A DNA stretch of 7,966 nt from Lachnoclostridium sp. UBA6475 (GTDB taxonomy: Bacteria; Bacillota; Clostridia; Lachnospirales; Lachnospiraceae). This document shows positions 6,585 through 7,966 of the stretch, piece after piece. The notes under the pieces were generated by a model, which was given only the letters and a program-made list of their open reading frames with translations, was not told the origin of the DNA and searched no databases. Location of the stretch: contig DJNB01000049.1 of the NCBI GenBank assembly GCA_002435545.1, positions 5,776 to 13,741 of the forward strand, read 5' to 3'. How positions within the stretch are numbered: position 1 is the stretch's first letter; each line of letters starts with the position of its first letter. Both the position numbers and the translations under genes were made by a program.

Positions 6585-7219
6585 CTTCTCTCCTCCTTGC
6601 AATATGGTACAAATACCAATTCCGTCTCACCGATACGTATCTTGTCATTTTCTCTTAATTCCTGTACCTTTGCCAGCAGCTGGTCATTGTGGTAGACAAG
6701 ATTGGCATCTTCGGGCGAAATATAAAATCCATGTCCCTTGGGATCGTATACAATTGACGCATGCTTTTCTCTGGCAATCTGATTGTCTTTAAGCAGCACA
6801 ACATCCATCTTGGCAGATCGTCCGATAAAGTTTTTACCGGAATGCAGGCGATAATCTTTTCCCTTTTCTTCTCCCCTGGTACACACCAGCCATCCCGTAA
6901 CCGGCTGAATTTCCTCCGACACTCCAAAGAAGCCAAGCGCAATGGTTTTATCGCTGTCGTCAATGTCAATATCTTCCATACCAAAATCAAAGTCATCAAC
7001 AGCATCACTGCTTCCGCTGCTTCCAACGGACAGCGATCCGGCAATCTGCTGGTCAAGTCCCTGCATATCTTCTGCCACATCGATAAAGGAAACGGTTTTA
7101 TCATCCTCTTCCTTATCGTCAAGCCGCATTGCCAGTTTTCCGTTTTCACGTTTACAATGCGGACAGACCAAATCCACATTGGAATCATACCAATGTCCGT
7201 TATTACACTTAATTACCAT
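6569..7219 (-). CDS. Zinc-ribbon + FHA domain protein (gene B)
   Basis: 216-residue soluble, acidic protein. The N-terminus has C5-x3-H9-W-Y-D and C19-P-H-C22, a zinc-ribbon-like motif shared with gene F. An acidic linker (about 30-105) contains two similar motifs, DDKTVSFID (39-47) and SDKTIALGF (89-97), each a Thr after acidic/Lys residues and followed by hydrophobics: candidate phosphorylation and FHA-binding sites. The FHA-like domain (about 107-207) has FIGR (131-134), A149-R-E-K-H153, LVYHND (174-179) and IRIGETELVFVP. The Ser of the usual SRxH is Ala, so phosphothreonine binding may be weak or altered. ATG 7219 has AGAGG 7 nt upstream; the gene follows phosphatase A by 27 nt and overlaps the start of gene C by 16 nt. 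Likely an adaptor phosphorylated by one of the operon kinases (inference by analogy with GarA/OdhI). Confidence 0.9.
   Translation of the reverse strand: MVIKCNNGHWYDSNVDLVCPHCKRENGKLAMRLDDKEEDDKTVSFIDVAEDMQGLDQQIAGSLSVGSSGSSDAVDDFDFGMEDIDIDDSDKTIALGFFGVSEEIQPVTGWLVCTRGEEKGKDYRLHSGKNFIGRSAKMDVVLLKDNQIAREKHASIVYDPKGHGFYISPEDANLVYHNDQLLAKVQELRENDKIRIGETELVFVPYCKEERRWQEE
6590..6598 (-). promoter_or_regulatory. Strong ribosome binding site deciding the start of gene C
   Basis: AAGGAGGAG on the minus strand, 5 nt before ATG 6584 and inside the end of gene B. It rules out the in-frame TTG at 6602, which sits just upstream of the site, and supports translational coupling of B and C. Confidence 0.85.
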
Positions 7220-7246
7220 ATATTTTCCTCTTTTTCTTCTTAAAAT

Positions 7247-7966
7247 TTAACGGATAAATACTGCAATTGCAGAATAATTGTCCATGTTCGTACCAATTCC
7301 ATTTTTCAGCACAACCTGTCTCATACTTTCAAGCCATTCTTCCGGAGTAGCTGATTTTTTCAATAATTTGCACATATTTTTCTCGTCAATCAGTTCCCAG
7401 AAACCGTCACTGCAAAGCAAAAACGTGCTGTTTTTCGATATGTGCATGCCTTTTGTAATCTGGTATTTGGGGGAGGACCATTCGGTTCCCATTACGCGAA
7501 GCAGCCGGCTGCGGTCCACATGATGCCGAATGTCTTTTTCCTTGATCTCTCCGCTTTGATAAAGCATCTGCGGTACACTGTGATCCTGTGTGCGCGCTAT
7601 GTACTTTCCCTTTTCAAAATAGTAAATGCGGGAGTCGCCAACATGTGCAAACTGAGCCTCCAGATCATGTATTGTCAGACACGTCAAGGTTGTCTTCATC
7701 TTATCTGTTGCCTCTTCTCTTTTTTGCTTTTCGAGCAACGCCTGCTGCGTAAGGGTAATGCTTTCCTCTACCGACTTTCCCTGTTCCAGATTACCCTTCA
7801 TCTGCTCAACGACAAAGGAAGAAGCAATGTCTCCGCTTCCATGTCCGCCAAGTCCGTCACAAAGCAAAAAATGCAGCGCGTTTCTTGTGGGAAGTATACC
7901 CATCGAATCTTCATTCACAGCACGCCCTCCCTTATCCGTTATGCTGTGATAGGAAATATTTAACTG
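7247..7966 (-). CDS. PP2C-type Ser/Thr protein phosphatase (gene A), 5' end outside window
   Basis: Metal-dependent PPM/PP2C phosphatase. The reading frame is open to the right edge, adding 16 codons (ISYHSITDKGGRAV region) before the GTG at 7918; these belong to the first conserved PP2C motif, so 7918 is not the true start and the gene is cut by the window. 239 residues are visible. Motifs in window numbering: DKGGRAVNED (11-20, metal ligand D20), CDGLGGHGSGDIAS (36-49), HVGDSRIYYF, TQDHSVPQML, LCSDGFWELI, and NMDNYSAIAV near the end, with the metal-binding Asp of each motif kept. The motifs are closer to the PP2C consensus than those of gene E (GGHGSG retained), and the two phosphatases are clearly diverged. 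It lies 27 nt upstream of gene B and ends in TAA. Expected to reverse phosphorylation by kinases D and/or H. Confidence 0.95.
   Translation of the reverse strand, partial: QLNISYHSITDKGGRAVNEDSMGILPTRNALHFLLCDGLGGHGSGDIASSFVVEQMKGNLEQGKSVEESITLTQQALLEKQKREEATDKMKTTLTCLTIHDLEAQFAHVGDSRIYYFEKGKYIARTQDHSVPQMLYQSGEIKEKDIRHHVDRSRLLRVMGTEWSSPKYQITKGMHISKNSTFLLCSDGFWELIDEKNMCKLLKKSATPEEWLESMRQVVLKNGIGTNMDNYSAIAVFIR

Noticed and set aside
6585..6602. TTG at 6602 as the start of gene C
   Set aside because: The AAGGAGGAG ribosome site lies between this TTG and the ATG at 6584, and the signal peptide begins naturally at the ATG.
6761..7243. 160-codon open frame on the + strand
   Set aside because: Antisense to zinc-ribbon FHA gene B, with no domain or composition typical of a real protein. 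Other + strand frames at 2981-3451, 7442-7963, 1277-1711 and 12-552 were dismissed for the same reason.
7501..7512. Perfect 12-nt palindrome GCAGCCGGCTGC, and another (AAGGAATTCCTT) near 5226-5237
   Set aside because: About two such 6-bp-arm palindromes are expected by chance in a window this long, and both lie inside coding sequence without other signals.
7247..7918. GTG at 7918 as the start of phosphatase A
   Set aside because: The frame continues to the window edge and the extra codons encode the first conserved PP2C motif (DKGGRAVNED), so the gene starts outside the window.

Overview
The window reads as a single dense, entirely minus-strand operon segment from a low-to-mid GC Gram-positive bacterium, most likely a Clostridia/Lachnospiraceae member. 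This is an inference from the strong AGGAGG-type ribosome sites, the very short gene spacing and the style of the zinc-ribbon/kinase/FHA proteins; no taxonomic marker gene is present. Eight genes fill almost every base. The first (right edge) and last (left edge) run off the window, and no promoter or operon terminator is visible inside it.

In transcription order (right to left): (A) PP2C-type protein phosphatase, 5' end outside the window; (B) zinc-ribbon + FHA protein; (C) secreted-VWA / Ig-like / single transmembrane segment / cytosolic FHA protein; (D) zinc-ribbon Ser/Thr kinase fused to an FHA domain; (E) second PP2C phosphatase; (F) second zinc-ribbon + FHA protein; (G) four-transmembrane protein with a cytosolic FHA domain; (H) second zinc-ribbon Ser/Thr kinase, 3' end outside the window. 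The order phosphatase, zinc-ribbon FHA, membrane FHA, kinase therefore occurs twice in a row (A-B-C-D, then E-F-G-H).

Together the genes make a complete phosphothreonine circuit: two writers (kinases), two erasers (PP2C phosphatases) and five FHA readers, two of them membrane-anchored. C places a VWA domain outside the cell and an FHA domain inside, so it could link an extracellular ligand or assembly state to cytosolic phospho-signalling. The zinc-ribbon FHA proteins carry acidic Asp-Asp-x-Thr-hydrophobic motifs in their linkers that look like kinase targets and FHA ligands, recalling GarA/OdhI. No effector (secretion ATPase, WXG100 protein, toxin) lies in the window. The closest known logic is the PpkA/PppA/Fha post-translational control of type VI secretion; a link to a Gram-positive type VII-like secretion locus is a hypothesis to test in the flanks.

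Beyond the genes, the most striking non-coding-type signal is a perfect 12-bp inverted repeat with a 3-nt loop inside the 5' part of gene G (1573-1599). Two small palindromes also sit in the E/F intergenic gap.
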